A stretch of 9,884 nucleotides of DNA from Chromatiales bacterium (GCA_029864785.1 JAOTST010000033.1:1-9884); one strand, 5' to 3'. Shown: positions 1-7,848, numbered from the stretch's first letter. The notes: generated by a model not told the origin, from the sequence alone. Program-made: numbers and translations.

Positions 1-1451
1 CCCTGGCAGTAGTACAACTCATTAGAGGTGGCGGTTTTCTCATTTAAGATCACAGGTATCCGCTCAAGTAGATCGCATTGTCTGAAATGGTTTAAACCGT
101 TGGAGTCTCTATTGTCGCGAAATTGGGCGGGGACGACCAAGATTCCCTGCTCTCCTGCTTGAGGAGCACCAAACCAGATATCGGATTGGCTATATTGTTT
201 ATCGGTTACTCGCACAGGTACGGGTCTGGCATACCAGGCGATGTGGCTGGCAAAGGACCAGTTTCCGGCAAAGATAGCGGGTGTATCGCCATCTTTTGTA
301 GGGTGTTCGGCGGCCAGAACTACCGCGCGCTGAGCGGTTTGTTTCCAGCCGTAAAGATCGGCCAATGGGTACTGCCCCTCCTCAAATGGGAGCCAGGGTT
401 GGAATAGCGATGAGAGAAGAATGGTGAGCAATAGAGCACTATAAATGGCTCCGCCCCAGATGAGCAGGCGCACTGTACGCAAATGCTGGTTGCTTACTAG
501 CCAGTGAGCACTAAGTGGGAGCAATAGTGCCCAGCCAAGTAGTGTCCAGTGCGGCAGGCTCAGTTCATAACCACTATTCCAGCCGAAAAAGAGGAGCAGT
601 GGCAGAGCCATCAGTAAAACAAATCGATGTTTGGATTCACGTAAGCCAGCTATTCCCGCCGCGATTCCCGAAATCACCAGTAGGGGGCCGTAGGTGATTA
701 GTTGCCCCGCAAAGGATATTCCCAGACGTTTAATTGACCAGCCACTCTGAGGCATGCCGTGATTGAATTGATAGAGGAAGGAGATCCAGTCGTTACTATA
801 ATTCCACCATAAAACAGGCGTGATGAGTAGTGCTGCTAATGCTACCCCGATCCACAACCATGGATTGAGCAGTTGTCGCCATCCCCCCCATACAATTAGT
901 AACAAGGTACTCATGACCAGCAGCACCGCCGTATATTTACTGAGCCCTGCCAGTCCAAATAGTAGGCCAATCCACAGCCAGGTACGGTGTTCACCGTCGA
1001 TGACTGCACGATGCAGAAGTAGTGCAGAGGCTAACCCCAATGTAAGAAGAGGGGTGTCTGGTAGCAGTGCCAGTGATAACAGATGAAATATAATGGATGA
1101 CTGGAGTAGTGCCACAGCGATTGCGGGCACCCAGGGGGATGACTCTGGATAAAGGCGTTGGGTCAGTCTGTAGAGTAGCCAACTAGAGATGACCGATAGG
1201 GCGATGGGCCAGAGCCGCAGGGCAAATTCACTGTCAGAAAATGGAAGTACCGTCGCCAATATCCATCCGACCAGAGGGGGATGGTCAAAGTAGCTCCAGT
1301 CGAGATGGTAGGCATAAAGGACGTAGTGAGACTCGTCACCCGATAACTCAAATTGTCCTGCAACGAGTAGATGGATCAGTGTCAATAGCGTAACTAACGC
1401 GACTGTTCCCCGTTCTGCGGGGGAGAAATTATTAATATTGAGTCGTCCCAA
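1..1451 (-). CDS. GT39/PMT_2-type membrane glycosyltransferase (3' end outside window)
   Basis: The minus strand is open from a TGA at about 1494-1496 to the left edge and encodes at least 483 residues. Near the N-terminus (residues about 39-63 from the proposed start) is GDESHY...LDWSYFDHPPLVGW, the signature of the ArnT/dolichyl-phosphate-mannose mannosyltransferase superfamily. Its Asp-Glu pair sits in the first periplasmic loop and is catalytic in the family. Many hydrophobic helices follow up to about residue 385. A soluble C-terminal part with DLYGWKQTAQRAV and GNWSFASHIAWYARP then appears, as in bacterial members of this family. Such enzymes move a sugar from a polyprenyl-phosphate carrier to lipid, glycan or protein in the periplasm; the acceptor cannot be told here. 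No ATG lies between the upstream stop and the DE motif. TTG at 1451-1449, with GAGA 9 nt upstream, is the best start. Family lengths of roughly 500-550 suggest only a short C-terminal piece is missing. Confidence 0.88.
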   Translation of the reverse strand, partial: MGRLNINNFSPAERGTVALVTLLTLIHLLVAGQFELSGDESHYVLYAYHLDWSYFDHPPLVGWILATVLPFSDSEFALRLWPIALSVISSWLLYRLTQRLYPESSPWVPAIAVALLQSSIIFHLLSLALLPDTPLLTLGLASALLLHRAVIDGEHRTWLWIGLLFGLAGLSKYTAVLLVMSTLLLIVWGGWRQLLNPWLWIGVALAALLITPVLWWNYSNDWISFLYQFNHGMPQSGWSIKRLGISFAGQLITYGPLLVISGIAAGIAGLRESKHRFVLLMALPLLLFFGWNSGYELSLPHWTLLGWALLLPLSAHWLVSNQHLRTVRLLIWGGAIYSALLLTILLSSLFQPWLPFEEGQYPLADLYGWKQTAQRAVVLAAEHPTKDGDTPAIFAGNWSFASHIAWYARPVPVRVTDKQYSQSDIWFGAPQAGEQGILVVPAQFRDNRDSNGLNHFRQCDLLERIPVILNEKTATSNELYYCQ

Positions 1452-1694
1452 AGATGCGGATCTCGTACAGTTTGAGTGGATGGATATATTGTATCAGATG
1501 ACCCGTGATGCATCATTGAGCGATGAGAGCGTGGTGATTGGATGAATCGCTATAATTATTTAAGTGCTGAGCGGTTTGTCTCTTAAATATTTTTGAGCTC
1601 AGTTATGGGGTGAAGGTGTCACACTTTTAATCTATTTGGACTTTGTGAGCATAGTTTTTTGTATCCTCACATTAGAGTGGTGTATTCTTCGAGT
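1452..1694. other. intergenic region between divergent glycosyltransferase and crcB
   Basis: This region separates two divergent genes. It contains a perfect plus-strand TATAAT at 1551-1556 without a good -35. It also has a 6-bp inverted repeat (CTGAGC 1567-1572, GCTCAG 1597-1602) with a 24-nt loop. I looked for the fluoride riboswitch (crcB motif) that often precedes crcB and could not find its conserved segments. No RNA gene or small ORF is supported. Confidence 0.4.
1488..1493 (-). promoter_or_regulatory. candidate -10 box for the glycosyltransferase gene
   Basis: TACAAT on the minus strand lies about 37 nt before the proposed TTG start, matching five of six sigma-70 -10 bases. No convincing -35 element is seen 16-18 nt upstream, so this is a weak call. 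Confidence 0.25.
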
Positions 1695-2072
1695 ATGACT
1701 TTACAACTTGCCGCCATCGCTAGCGGGGGTGCTATCGGTGCCCTACTTAGATTCTGGATCTCAAATGGAGTCTACAGCGTTATCGGGCGCGATTTTCCCT
1801 ATGGCACGCTCGCAGTCAATATTATTGGCTCCTTCGCGATGGGTATCGGCTTTATCCTGTTGGTTGAACGGGCAGCGCTCGCTCCAGAGTGGCGTGCATT
1901 TTTACTGGTTGGTCTGCTGGGTGCGTTGACGACCTTTTCTACCTTCTCTATTGAGACGCTTAATCTGATTGAGGCGGGAGCTATTCTCAAAGCTGGACTC
2001 AATATGATGCTCAGCGTCACGGTCTGTATGATTGCAGTTTGGGGTGGTGTTTTATTGGCGAGGCAACTATGA
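1695..2072 (+). CDS. crcB: CrcB/Fluc fluoride ion channel
   Basis: The 125-residue protein matches the usual CrcB length of about 125-130. It has four predicted membrane helices. Family hallmarks are GGAIGALLR (residues 11-19), the pore Asn at 42 in AVNIIGSF, and GALTTFSTFSIE (76-87), which carries the broken third helix, the central Na+ site and the phenylalanines lining the two pores. Known members form dual-topology homodimers in the inner membrane and export fluoride that enters as HF. ATG at 1695 is chosen because homologues begin at MxLQL..; the frame is open upstream to a TTG at 1659 and GTGs at 1677 and 1680, which would add a poorly fitting tail. The Shine-Dalgarno is weak (GAG at 1691-1693 is too close). 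The stop overlaps the next start as ATGA, so translation is likely coupled. Confidence 0.95.
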   Translation: MTLQLAAIASGGAIGALLRFWISNGVYSVIGRDFPYGTLAVNIIGSFAMGIGFILLVERAALAPEWRAFLLVGLLGALTTFSTFSIETLNLIEAGAILKAGLNMMLSVTVCMIAVWGGVLLARQL

Positions 2073-2368
2073 GTTTAGAAAATGTTTCTGTAGTTCGGAT
2101 CTACCTGCGTGAAGAGGGAGATATTCTTAATCGGGTTCTGAAACTCCTTAAGGGGCATGTTCGCGGGGTGACTGCCTTGAGAGGAATTGCTGGAATCGGT
2201 GAGCACGGTGATTTACACACTTCGGCACTGATCGATCTATCGCTCGAATTACCCTTGATTGTCGAGTTTTTTGAGGAAGCCGAAAAAGCTGAGGGTTTGA
2301 TTAAGATGCTCAATGAGCTCGATGGGATTCACCATATTCTTAGTTGGTCTGCTACGGTAAAGAGTTGA
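2069..2368 (+). CDS. DUF190 family protein, partner of CrcB
   Basis: The 99-residue soluble protein has the DUF190 (COG1993, PF02641) pattern: an N-terminal strand VVRIYLREE (8-16), the central GVTALRGIAGIGEHGDLH (33-50), a strand ALIDLSLELPLIVEF, and a C-terminal IHHILSWSATV. Solved relatives have a PII/ferredoxin-like fold, but the biochemical role is unknown. The family is often encoded beside or fused near crcB, so a role in fluoride tolerance is a reasonable inference. ATG at 2069 overlaps the crcB stop by 4 bp and has GCGAGG (2058-2063) five nt upstream inside crcB. An earlier GTG/TTG-type start at about 2039 in this frame would only add residues unlike the family. Confidence 0.88.
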   Translation: MSLENVSVVRIYLREEGDILNRVLKLLKGHVRGVTALRGIAGIGEHGDLHTSALIDLSLELPLIVEFFEEAEKAEGLIKMLNELDGIHHILSWSATVKS

Positions 2369-2444
2369 TTAGAGCTACATCATCTGTGCCGGATGAGATA
2401 AAATCGCACTCGACTAAAATCAACTTGACCTGAAAAAAGAATAA

Positions 2445-3737
<1,293 letters not shown>

Positions 3738-3761
3738 TATTATCTGGAACCAACGAATTAC

Positions 3762-4316
3762 ATGAAAAATATTCTCTTATTATTACTCTCTATCGTCTCA
3801 TTTAATGCATGGGGCTGTTACGACCGTTCGCTTAGCGAGGGAGAAAACCTGACCAATTGCACCAAGGCTGCAAAACAGGGCATCGTCTCGGCACAGGGGA
3901 CACTCGGTGCGATCTACTATGCGGGTAAGGGGACTGCACAGGATTACAAACTGGCGGAAAAGTGGTTTAGAAAGGCCGCTGAGCAGGGCTATGCCATTTC
4001 GCAGCAATCACTTGGGCGTCTCTATGCTCTAGGGCACGGTGTGCCTAAAGATTTAAAGGAGGCGGCCAAGTGGTATCGGAAGGCGGCTGAAAATGGTGTC
4101 GCCTCATCACAGGCTCAGATGGCGGTTATCTATGTGACTGGCGATGGGGAAGATATGGACACCATTGAGGGCTACAAATGGGCCATTATCGCAGCAGGAA
4201 ATGGTCACAAGCCATCGGTTGATTTTAGAGACAATATTGCCAAGAGTATGACGATGGATCAGATCGTTGAAGCCGTTGCTCGTGCTAAGGCGTGGAAAGA
4301 AGCGCACAAAAAATAG
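3762..4316 (+). CDS. exported Sel1-like repeat protein
   Basis: The 184-residue protein starts with a signal peptide, MKNILLLLLSIVSFNAWG, then Cys19. AWGC is not a clean lipobox (Trp at -2), so signal peptidase I release to the periplasm is somewhat likelier than lipidation. Three Sel1 repeats (SLR, TPR-like helical pairs of about 36 residues) follow at about 38-73, 74-109 and 110-146. Each has the A.LG..Y..G.G...D...A..W..KAAE.G pattern and the last is degenerate. The C-terminal MTMDQIVEAVARAKAW is the usual cap of bacterial Sel1 proteins. Such proteins act as protein-protein scaffolds in envelope stress, signalling or host interaction; no partner can be named here. The gene starts 24 bp after serS. 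The only upstream purine cluster, TGGAA, lies about 14 nt away, so translation may be modest. Confidence 0.85.
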   Translation: MKNILLLLLSIVSFNAWGCYDRSLSEGENLTNCTKAAKQGIVSAQGTLGAIYYAGKGTAQDYKLAEKWFRKAAEQGYAISQQSLGRLYALGHGVPKDLKEAAKWYRKAAENGVASSQAQMAVIYVTGDGEDMDTIEGYKWAIIAAGNGHKPSVDFRDNIAKSMTMDQIVEAVARAKAWKEAHKK

Positions 4317-4339
4317 AGCTGATTAGAGGTCGCTAGCGT

Positions 4340-4678
4340 TTAGTCGTCAACCACCTCAAAGCTCGCCTCTGCGGTCGACCTATCGATCGATACCCACATC
4401 GTACAGTGAGCGTGTAGCTGGTAAGGGTCATCGCCGCTACAGCTACAGCCTCCATTAATCTCGGTAAAGAAGACGGTCACCTTGGTCTGAATATGCTGAT
4501 CATTATCTCTGCTCTCAAATACCGTTACAGTAATATTGCTGTCATCAACTTTGCCGCTCTCAGTCAGTCCCTTCTCTAGAGGAAATGTGCCTGACGGCAT
4601 CCCCTGAAGTTCGTTTTTGATGATTCTGGAATAGCTGTTGGTAGACCACGCTTTTAAGGCATTTGGAAGTTGGGGCAT
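4340..4678 (-). CDS. small uncharacterised protein with CxC...C motif, divergent from arsR
   Basis: The 112-residue soluble protein has no signal peptide or membrane helix. ATG 4678 is preceded by AAGGAA seven nt upstream, which supports the start. Visible features are GKVDDSNITVTVFESRDND (42-60), a beta-rich VTVFFTEINGGCSCSGDDP (67-85), HAHCTMWVSID (89-99) and TAEASFEVVDD at the end. Three cysteines (78, 80, 92) and His 89 and 91 cluster and could bind a metal, though this is unproven. I have an impression of similar short proteins in other gammaproteobacteria but know no function or domain name. The gene shares a 106-bp divergent promoter region with arsR. It is convergent with the Sel1 gene, 23 bp away, with only a weak CGCTAGCG palindrome between them. 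Confidence 0.72.
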   Translation of the reverse strand: MPQLPNALKAWSTNSYSRIIKNELQGMPSGTFPLEKGLTESGKVDDSNITVTVFESRDNDQHIQTKVTVFFTEINGGCSCSGDDPYQLHAHCTMWVSIDRSTAEASFEVVDD

Positions 4679-4719
4679 GGATATTCCTTAAAAGTAGCAG
4701 AGTCGATTTATTGCGACCG

Positions 4720-4725
4720 ATTATA
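4720..4725 (-). promoter_or_regulatory. -10 box of the 4678 gene
   Basis: A perfect TATAAT on the minus strand lies 41 nt before the ATG, leaving a leader of about 34 nt that contains the ribosome site. The best -35 is TTTAGT (three of six) at 16-nt spacing, so activity may need help or be modest. Confidence 0.45.
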
Positions 4726-4727
4726 CG

Positions 4728-4742
4728 TCAATCAATGATTCA
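4728..4742. repeat. short inverted repeat between divergent promoters
   Basis: TCAATCA, one base, then TGATTCA form an inverted repeat matching at six of seven positions. It lies between the -10 of the minus-strand gene and the -35 of the arsR promoter. It could be a regulator site serving either gene; no protein is identified. Confidence 0.3.
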
Positions 4743-4749
4743 CTAAATC

Positions 4750-4777
4750 TTGACATCTAAATTTATATATCTATAAT
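4750..4777 (+). promoter_or_regulatory. consensus sigma-70 promoter of arsR-arsM
   Basis: TTGACA at 4750-4755 and TATAAT at 4772-4777 are both perfect hexamers, separated by 16 nt of very A/T-rich DNA. Transcription should start about seven bases after the -10, at 4783-4785, which is the A of the arsR ATG. A strong core promoter of this kind fits a gene controlled by repression. Confidence 0.8.
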
Positions 4778-4796
4778 TCGAAATATGTCGAAGTAT
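4773..4796. promoter_or_regulatory. candidate ArsR operator over the start codon
   Basis: ATAATTCGA (4773-4781) and TCGAAGTAT (4788-4796) form a 9-bp inverted repeat, eight of nine positions matching, with a 6-nt spacer. It covers most of the -10 box, the predicted start site and the arsR ATG. A dyad of this size and place is what a dimeric winged-helix ArsR repressor needs to block RNA polymerase. Binding itself is inferred. Confidence 0.6.
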
Positions 4797-5129
4797 GAAA
4801 GTGATTTAGCCACCGATTTAGAGACTCTCGCCGAGATGTTCAAGGCGTTGAGTAATCCGCATCGTCTCTCCCTTTTTAACCGCCTACTCACCTGCTGTGT
4901 GCCGGGTACCGTTTGCGATGTTGATACCGCCACCCACTTTAATGTGGGGCAGTTGGGGGAGGGGATAGACATTGCACCATCAACCCTGTCACACCACCTT
5001 AAAGAGCTTAACCGTGCGGGCCTGATCCAGATGCAGCGCAAAGGTCAACAGGTTGAGTGCTGGGTGGAGCCCTCTATTTTAAAAGAGATAGGCTCCTTCT
5101 TTAATCAAAAAAATAGGATATCAAAATGA
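4785..5129 (+). CDS. arsR: ArsR-family As(III)-responsive repressor
   Basis: The 114-residue winged-helix protein has LAEMFKALSNPHRLSLFNRLL (15-35), the typical ArsR/SmtB opening. The recognition helix is APSTLSHHLKELNRAGL (64-80), followed by the wing QMQRKGQQVECWV (82-94). Candidate arsenite ligands are Cys37, Cys38 and Cys44 in TCCVPGTVCD; Cys92 lies in the wing. This cysteine layout and the ECWV wing resemble ArsR proteins encoded with arsenite methyltransferases. It should bind operator DNA as a dimer and release it on As(III) binding. ATG 4785 fits the family N-terminus, but there is no ribosome site because the predicted transcript starts at or within two bases of the ATG. The stop overlaps arsM as ATGA, so the two are one operon and the regulator is probably autorepressed. 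Confidence 0.92.
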   Translation: MSKYESDLATDLETLAEMFKALSNPHRLSLFNRLLTCCVPGTVCDVDTATHFNVGQLGEGIDIAPSTLSHHLKELNRAGLIQMQRKGQQVECWVEPSILKEIGSFFNQKNRISK

Positions 5130-6004
5130 GTTCAGATTGTTGTTCACCCAAAGAGAGTCAAAATAACCATGCGGCTCATGACGAGCATCGCCAGACAGTG
5201 CGTGATGCCTATGCCAAGGTAGCTAATGCGGAAAATGCCGATAGCTGCTGTGGACCTGAGTCGAGCTGTTGCGGCGTCTCAGATGATGATTCGATCAACA
5301 CCCTTATCTCGACCCGTCTTGGTTATAGTGAAGATGAACTGGCCAAGGTACCTAGCGGGGCTGATATGGGGCTTGGTTGTGGTAATCCGCAGGCAATTGC
5401 ATCATTAAAGCCAGGCGAAGTGGTGGTTGATTTGGGGGCAGGCGGTGGTTTCGACTGTTTCCTCTCCGCGCACGAAGTGGGTGAAACAGGTCGTGTGATT
5501 GGTGTCGACATGACCCCCGATATGTTGAGCAAGGCGCGCAACAACGTCGAGAAAGGGAACTTCAAAAATGTGGAATTTCGTCTGGGTGAGATCGAGTACC
5601 TCCCGATTGCCGATGAGACGGTCGATGTCATTATCTCTAACTGTGTGATCAATCTATCGCCCAACAAAGAGCAGGTTTTTAAAGATGCCTTTCGAGTGCT
5701 TAAGCCCGGTGGACGTTTGGCGATCTCTGATGTAGTCGCTACCGTTGAGTTGCCGCAAGAGATGAAAGACGATGCGGGTTTGATTGCCGGTTGCATGGGG
5801 AATGCCTCACTTATTGAAGATCTGAAGCAGATGATTAAGGCTGCCGGATTCAAGCATGTGGCGATCAATCCAAAAGATGAATCTAAAGAGTTTATTCGTG
5901 ACTGGGCTCCCGATCACAATATAACGGACTATGTGGTTTCAGCTTCGATTGAGGCTATTAAGCCGGGGGGAGAACCTGAGGGCTGTTGTGGTTCGTGCTG
6001 TTAA
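5126..6004 (+). CDS. arsM: arsenite S-adenosylmethionine methyltransferase ArsM
   Basis: This 292-residue cytosolic enzyme transfers methyl groups from S-adenosylmethionine to As(III), giving methylated and eventually volatile arsenicals. The SAM fold is clear: motif I DLGAGGGFDCF (102-112), the acidic end of beta-2 VIGVDMTPDML (124-134), and RVLKPGGRLAISDV (190-203). The conserved arsenic-site cysteines are Cys85 (MGLGCGNP), Cys173 (SNCVINL) and Cys223 (AGCMGNA). A fourth, N-terminal ligand of the family is probably among Cys41/42 or Cys48/49. Extra cysteine pairs occur at 5-6 and at the C-terminus (CCGSCC, 287-292), which may capture or relay arsenic. AGGA (5115-5118) lies seven nt before ATG 5126 and translation is coupled to arsR by ATGA. 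No efflux or reductase gene is in the window. Confidence 0.95.
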   Translation: MSSDCCSPKESQNNHAAHDEHRQTVRDAYAKVANAENADSCCGPESSCCGVSDDDSINTLISTRLGYSEDELAKVPSGADMGLGCGNPQAIASLKPGEVVVDLGAGGGFDCFLSAHEVGETGRVIGVDMTPDMLSKARNNVEKGNFKNVEFRLGEIEYLPIADETVDVIISNCVINLSPNKEQVFKDAFRVLKPGGRLAISDVVATVELPQEMKDDAGLIAGCMGNASLIEDLKQMIKAAGFKHVAINPKDESKEFIRDWAPDHNITDYVVSASIEAIKPGGEPEGCCGSCC

Positions 6005-6017
6005 CCAATAAATAGAG

Positions 6018-6051
6018 GAGAGGCTTGTGATGCAATATCTACAAGCCTCTC
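6018..6051. terminator. bidirectional rho-independent terminator
   Basis: GAGAGGCTTGT (6018-6028) and ACAAGCCTCTC (6041-6051) form a perfect 11-bp stem with a 12-nt loop, followed by TTTATTATA on the plus strand. It sits 13 nt after the arsM stop and 12 nt after the stop of the convergent chemoreceptor gene. On the minus strand the hairpin is followed by CTCTATTTATT, so it can end both transcripts. Confidence 0.88.
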
Positions 6052-6063
6052 TTTATTATACGA

Positions 6064-7605
6064 TTAAGATTCCAACTTAAAGGCCTTGACCTGATCTCGT
6101 AGCTTTCCTGCCTGCTCACTTAAGGATTCACTAGCGGCTGCGGCCTCTTCGACCAGAGCCGAGTTTTGCTGCGTATTGTCATCCATAATATTAAGGGCCT
6201 GACTCACCTCATGGAGTGATGAGGATTGAGATTGTGATGCATCTGCGATCTCCCTATTGGTACGTTCAACCTGCTCAACAGCAGCAACGATCTCATCAAA
6301 TACCAGACCAGATTTATCCACCATCTGATGTCCCTGTTTCACTTTTTGGGCGCTGTCATTAACCAGTTGTTTAATGTGTGCTGCGGACTCAGCACTCTTT
6401 AGAGCCAACATTCGCACCTCTTGTGCGACAACGGCAAATCCACGTCCTTGGTCGCCTGCTCGTGCGGCTTCCACGGCAGCATTAAGTGCAAGCAGATTGG
6501 TCTGAAATGCGATGTCATCAATGACACTGACGATATTGGTGATGTTCTTGCTAGACTCCGCGATCTCCTCCATGGCGACTGTTGCCTGCTTGACTACTTG
6601 ATTTCCTCCAATGGCTTTCTTGCCAGCATCAGTTGTAGTCTCTACGGCCCTATTAGCTAAATTGGCACTCTCTTTTACAGAGGCAGTGAGATCATTGGTA
6701 TTCTCATTGATTCGACTGAGCTCGATACCTTGCTGTTCAGTGCGCTCACTTAGATTGTTATTACCCTGTGCAATCTCGCTTGATGCGAGATCAACATCGA
6801 CACCCGCTTGGTTTATTTCGGTCACGAGGCTGTGCAGGTTATCTCGCATTTCGATGAGCGCGGCAGCGGCCATTCCAATCTCATCTTCTGAGTGCTTGGT
6901 AACCTCTACGGTTAGATCGCCCGAAGCGATACGTTGTATAGCCTCAACTATTTTAGATAGGGGGGTTGTGACAAAACGTTGTGTTCCCCAAAGTGATACA
7001 CCTAATACAATTAAGCTTAAAATGACCGTTACAATGGTAATGGTTGTTCTGAAGCTTGAGACCTCCGTGGACATCTCTTCAAGTGATATGCGTATTGCGA
7101 CTGCGCCCAACAATTCACCCTCTTTAACGGCATGGCAGGTCAGACAATTTTTTCCCAGATAATTTTTAGAGGCAATGATGGGTTTAATGACTCTTAACTC
7201 TGATGGACTTCCATTTTTTGAAATAATCTCGGTATGAGATTTCCCCGTTTGTATCACCTGTTTTTCGATTGAATCATAAGGCTTCTCATCGGCCAGTCCT
7301 GGACCATAAACCTTATTAACATTGGGCCCCCTGATGACGCGTAGCTCATTAATATCATTGGCTTCACGAACCTGTTCAAGGTACAGATTACGTTGACTTA
7401 TGGTACCTGTCATCATCATTCCCGTGAGGCTTGCTAAAGTCATTTGATGAATCCCGGCAGAAAAATCGGTGGCCTGTTTAATCGCCATTTTCTCCTGCTC
7501 AATCGAGGACCAAGTGATGATTATTGATGTCATCATGGCCAGTAGCATCAGAAAAGTGAGTGCGTATCGAGTCCCGATACGTAAATCCAAAATCATTTTG
7601 AACAT
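6064..7605 (-). CDS. methyl-accepting chemotaxis protein with periplasmic CxxCH haem site
   Basis: The 513-residue inner-membrane receptor has TM1 at about 15-31 and a periplasmic sensor of about 155 residues. TM2 is at about 187-207, a HAMP linker at about 208-262, and a long coiled-coil signalling domain follows. Its tip, [20 protein letters not shown] then [13 protein letters not shown] (362-394), is the invariant region that contacts CheA and CheW. The sensor ends in NCLTCH (153-158), a CxxCH motif that attaches haem c when facing the periplasm. Haem-c chemoreceptors and sensors of the DUF3365/Tll0287-like type are known, for example in Geobacter; the signal may be redox state or a small gas (inference). 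There is no C-terminal NWETF-like CheR tether. ATG 7605 has AGGAG six nt upstream. No other chemotaxis gene is adjacent, so it probably feeds a pathway encoded elsewhere. Confidence 0.93.
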   Translation of the reverse strand: MFKMILDLRIGTRYALTFLMLLAMMTSIIITWSSIEQEKMAIKQATDFSAGIHQMTLASLTGMMMTGTISQRNLYLEQVREANDINELRVIRGPNVNKVYGPGLADEKPYDSIEKQVIQTGKSHTEIISKNGSPSELRVIKPIIASKNYLGKNCLTCHAVKEGELLGAVAIRISLEEMSTEVSSFRTTITIVTVILSLIVLGVSLWGTQRFVTTPLSKIVEAIQRIASGDLTVEVTKHSEDEIGMAAAALIEMRDNLHSLVTEINQAGVDVDLASSEIAQGNNNLSERTEQQGIELSRINENTNDLTASVKESANLANRAVETTTDAGKKAIGGNQVVKQATVAMEEIAESSKNITNIVSVIDDIAFQTNLLALNAAVEAARAGDQGRGFAVVAQEVRMLALKSAESAAHIKQLVNDSAQKVKQGHQMVDKSGLVFDEIVAAVEQVERTNREIADASQSQSSSLHEVSQALNIMDDNTQQNSALVEEAAAASESLSEQAGKLRDQVKAFKLES

Positions 7606-7646
7606 AAAATGCTCCTAATAGGCGGCGATTATTAATAATATCCACA

Positions 7647-7676
7647 AATATAGTGCAGATTTAGTATTAAAAACAA
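7647..7676 (-). promoter_or_regulatory. possible sigma-70 promoter of the chemoreceptor gene
   Basis: On the minus strand, TTGTTT (7671-7676) and TATATT (7647-7652) are separated by 18 nt. Transcription would begin near 7640, about 35 nt before the start codon. I saw no sigma-28 flagellar promoter. The surrounding DNA is A/T-rich, so chance matches are likely. Confidence 0.3.
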
Positions 7677-7707
7677 TAAAATTAAAGTAAAGGTTTGCAG
7701 GTAGGTG

Positions 7708-7724
7708 CTATCAGTCGACTATCA
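7708..7724. repeat. paired CTATCA half-sites upstream of the chemoreceptor
   Basis: CTATCA occurs at 7708-7713 and again at 7719-7724, start-to-start 11 bp, about one helical turn, so both face the same side of DNA. AGTCGACT between them is palindromic. This could be an activator site upstream of the chemoreceptor promoter; no regulator is identified. Confidence 0.25.
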
Positions 7725-7767
7725 CTGACCTTATGTCGCTAATTGAGTGGTATTTACAACGATTTTT

Positions 7768-7791
7768 GGGGGTTAATTTGGGGGTTAATTT
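7768..7791. repeat. tandem 12-bp repeat GGGGGTTAATTT (two copies)
   Basis: Two perfect adjacent copies occur, preceded by TTTTT and followed by GG. They lie in the 272-bp gap between the chemoreceptor gene and the A+T-rich accessory genes. G-run/AT tandem repeats of this look are often seen beside P4-type integrase genes and attachment sites; no integrase or tRNA is in view, so that link is only a suggestion. Confidence 0.6.
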
Positions 7792-7830
7792 GGAGAAAGT
7801 ATATTTATAAGGTTATAGCAGATATAAAGA

Positions 7831-7848
7831 AGGGAGCAATTGCTCCCT
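7831..7848. terminator. hairpin terminator after the 8-Cys secreted protein gene
   Basis: AGGGAGCAATTGCTCCCT is a perfect 18-bp palindrome: a 7-bp G/C-rich stem with an AATT loop. It lies 29 nt after the stop codon at 7878-7880. On the minus strand it is followed by TCTTTATAT. The opposite side has six Ts after ATCA. Confidence 0.7.

Noticed and set aside
123..1363. Short ORFs on both strands between 123 and 1363 (60-94 residues)
   Set aside because: They are out of frame with the long minus-strand glycosyltransferase frame, which has clear family motifs and no stop to the left edge.
2382..2396. Small hairpin TCATC...GATGA before serS as a terminator or attenuator
   Set aside because: Only a 5-bp weak stem with no T run; it cannot be told from chance.
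5323..5868. 181-residue minus-strand ORF opposite arsM
   Set aside because: Antisense to the conserved methyltransferase core, with Ser/Thr/Pro-rich composition typical of an antisense frame.
6611..7162. 183-residue plus-strand ORF opposite the chemoreceptor
   Set aside because: Antisense to the HAMP and coiled-coil coding region, with no upstream ribosome site or family motif.
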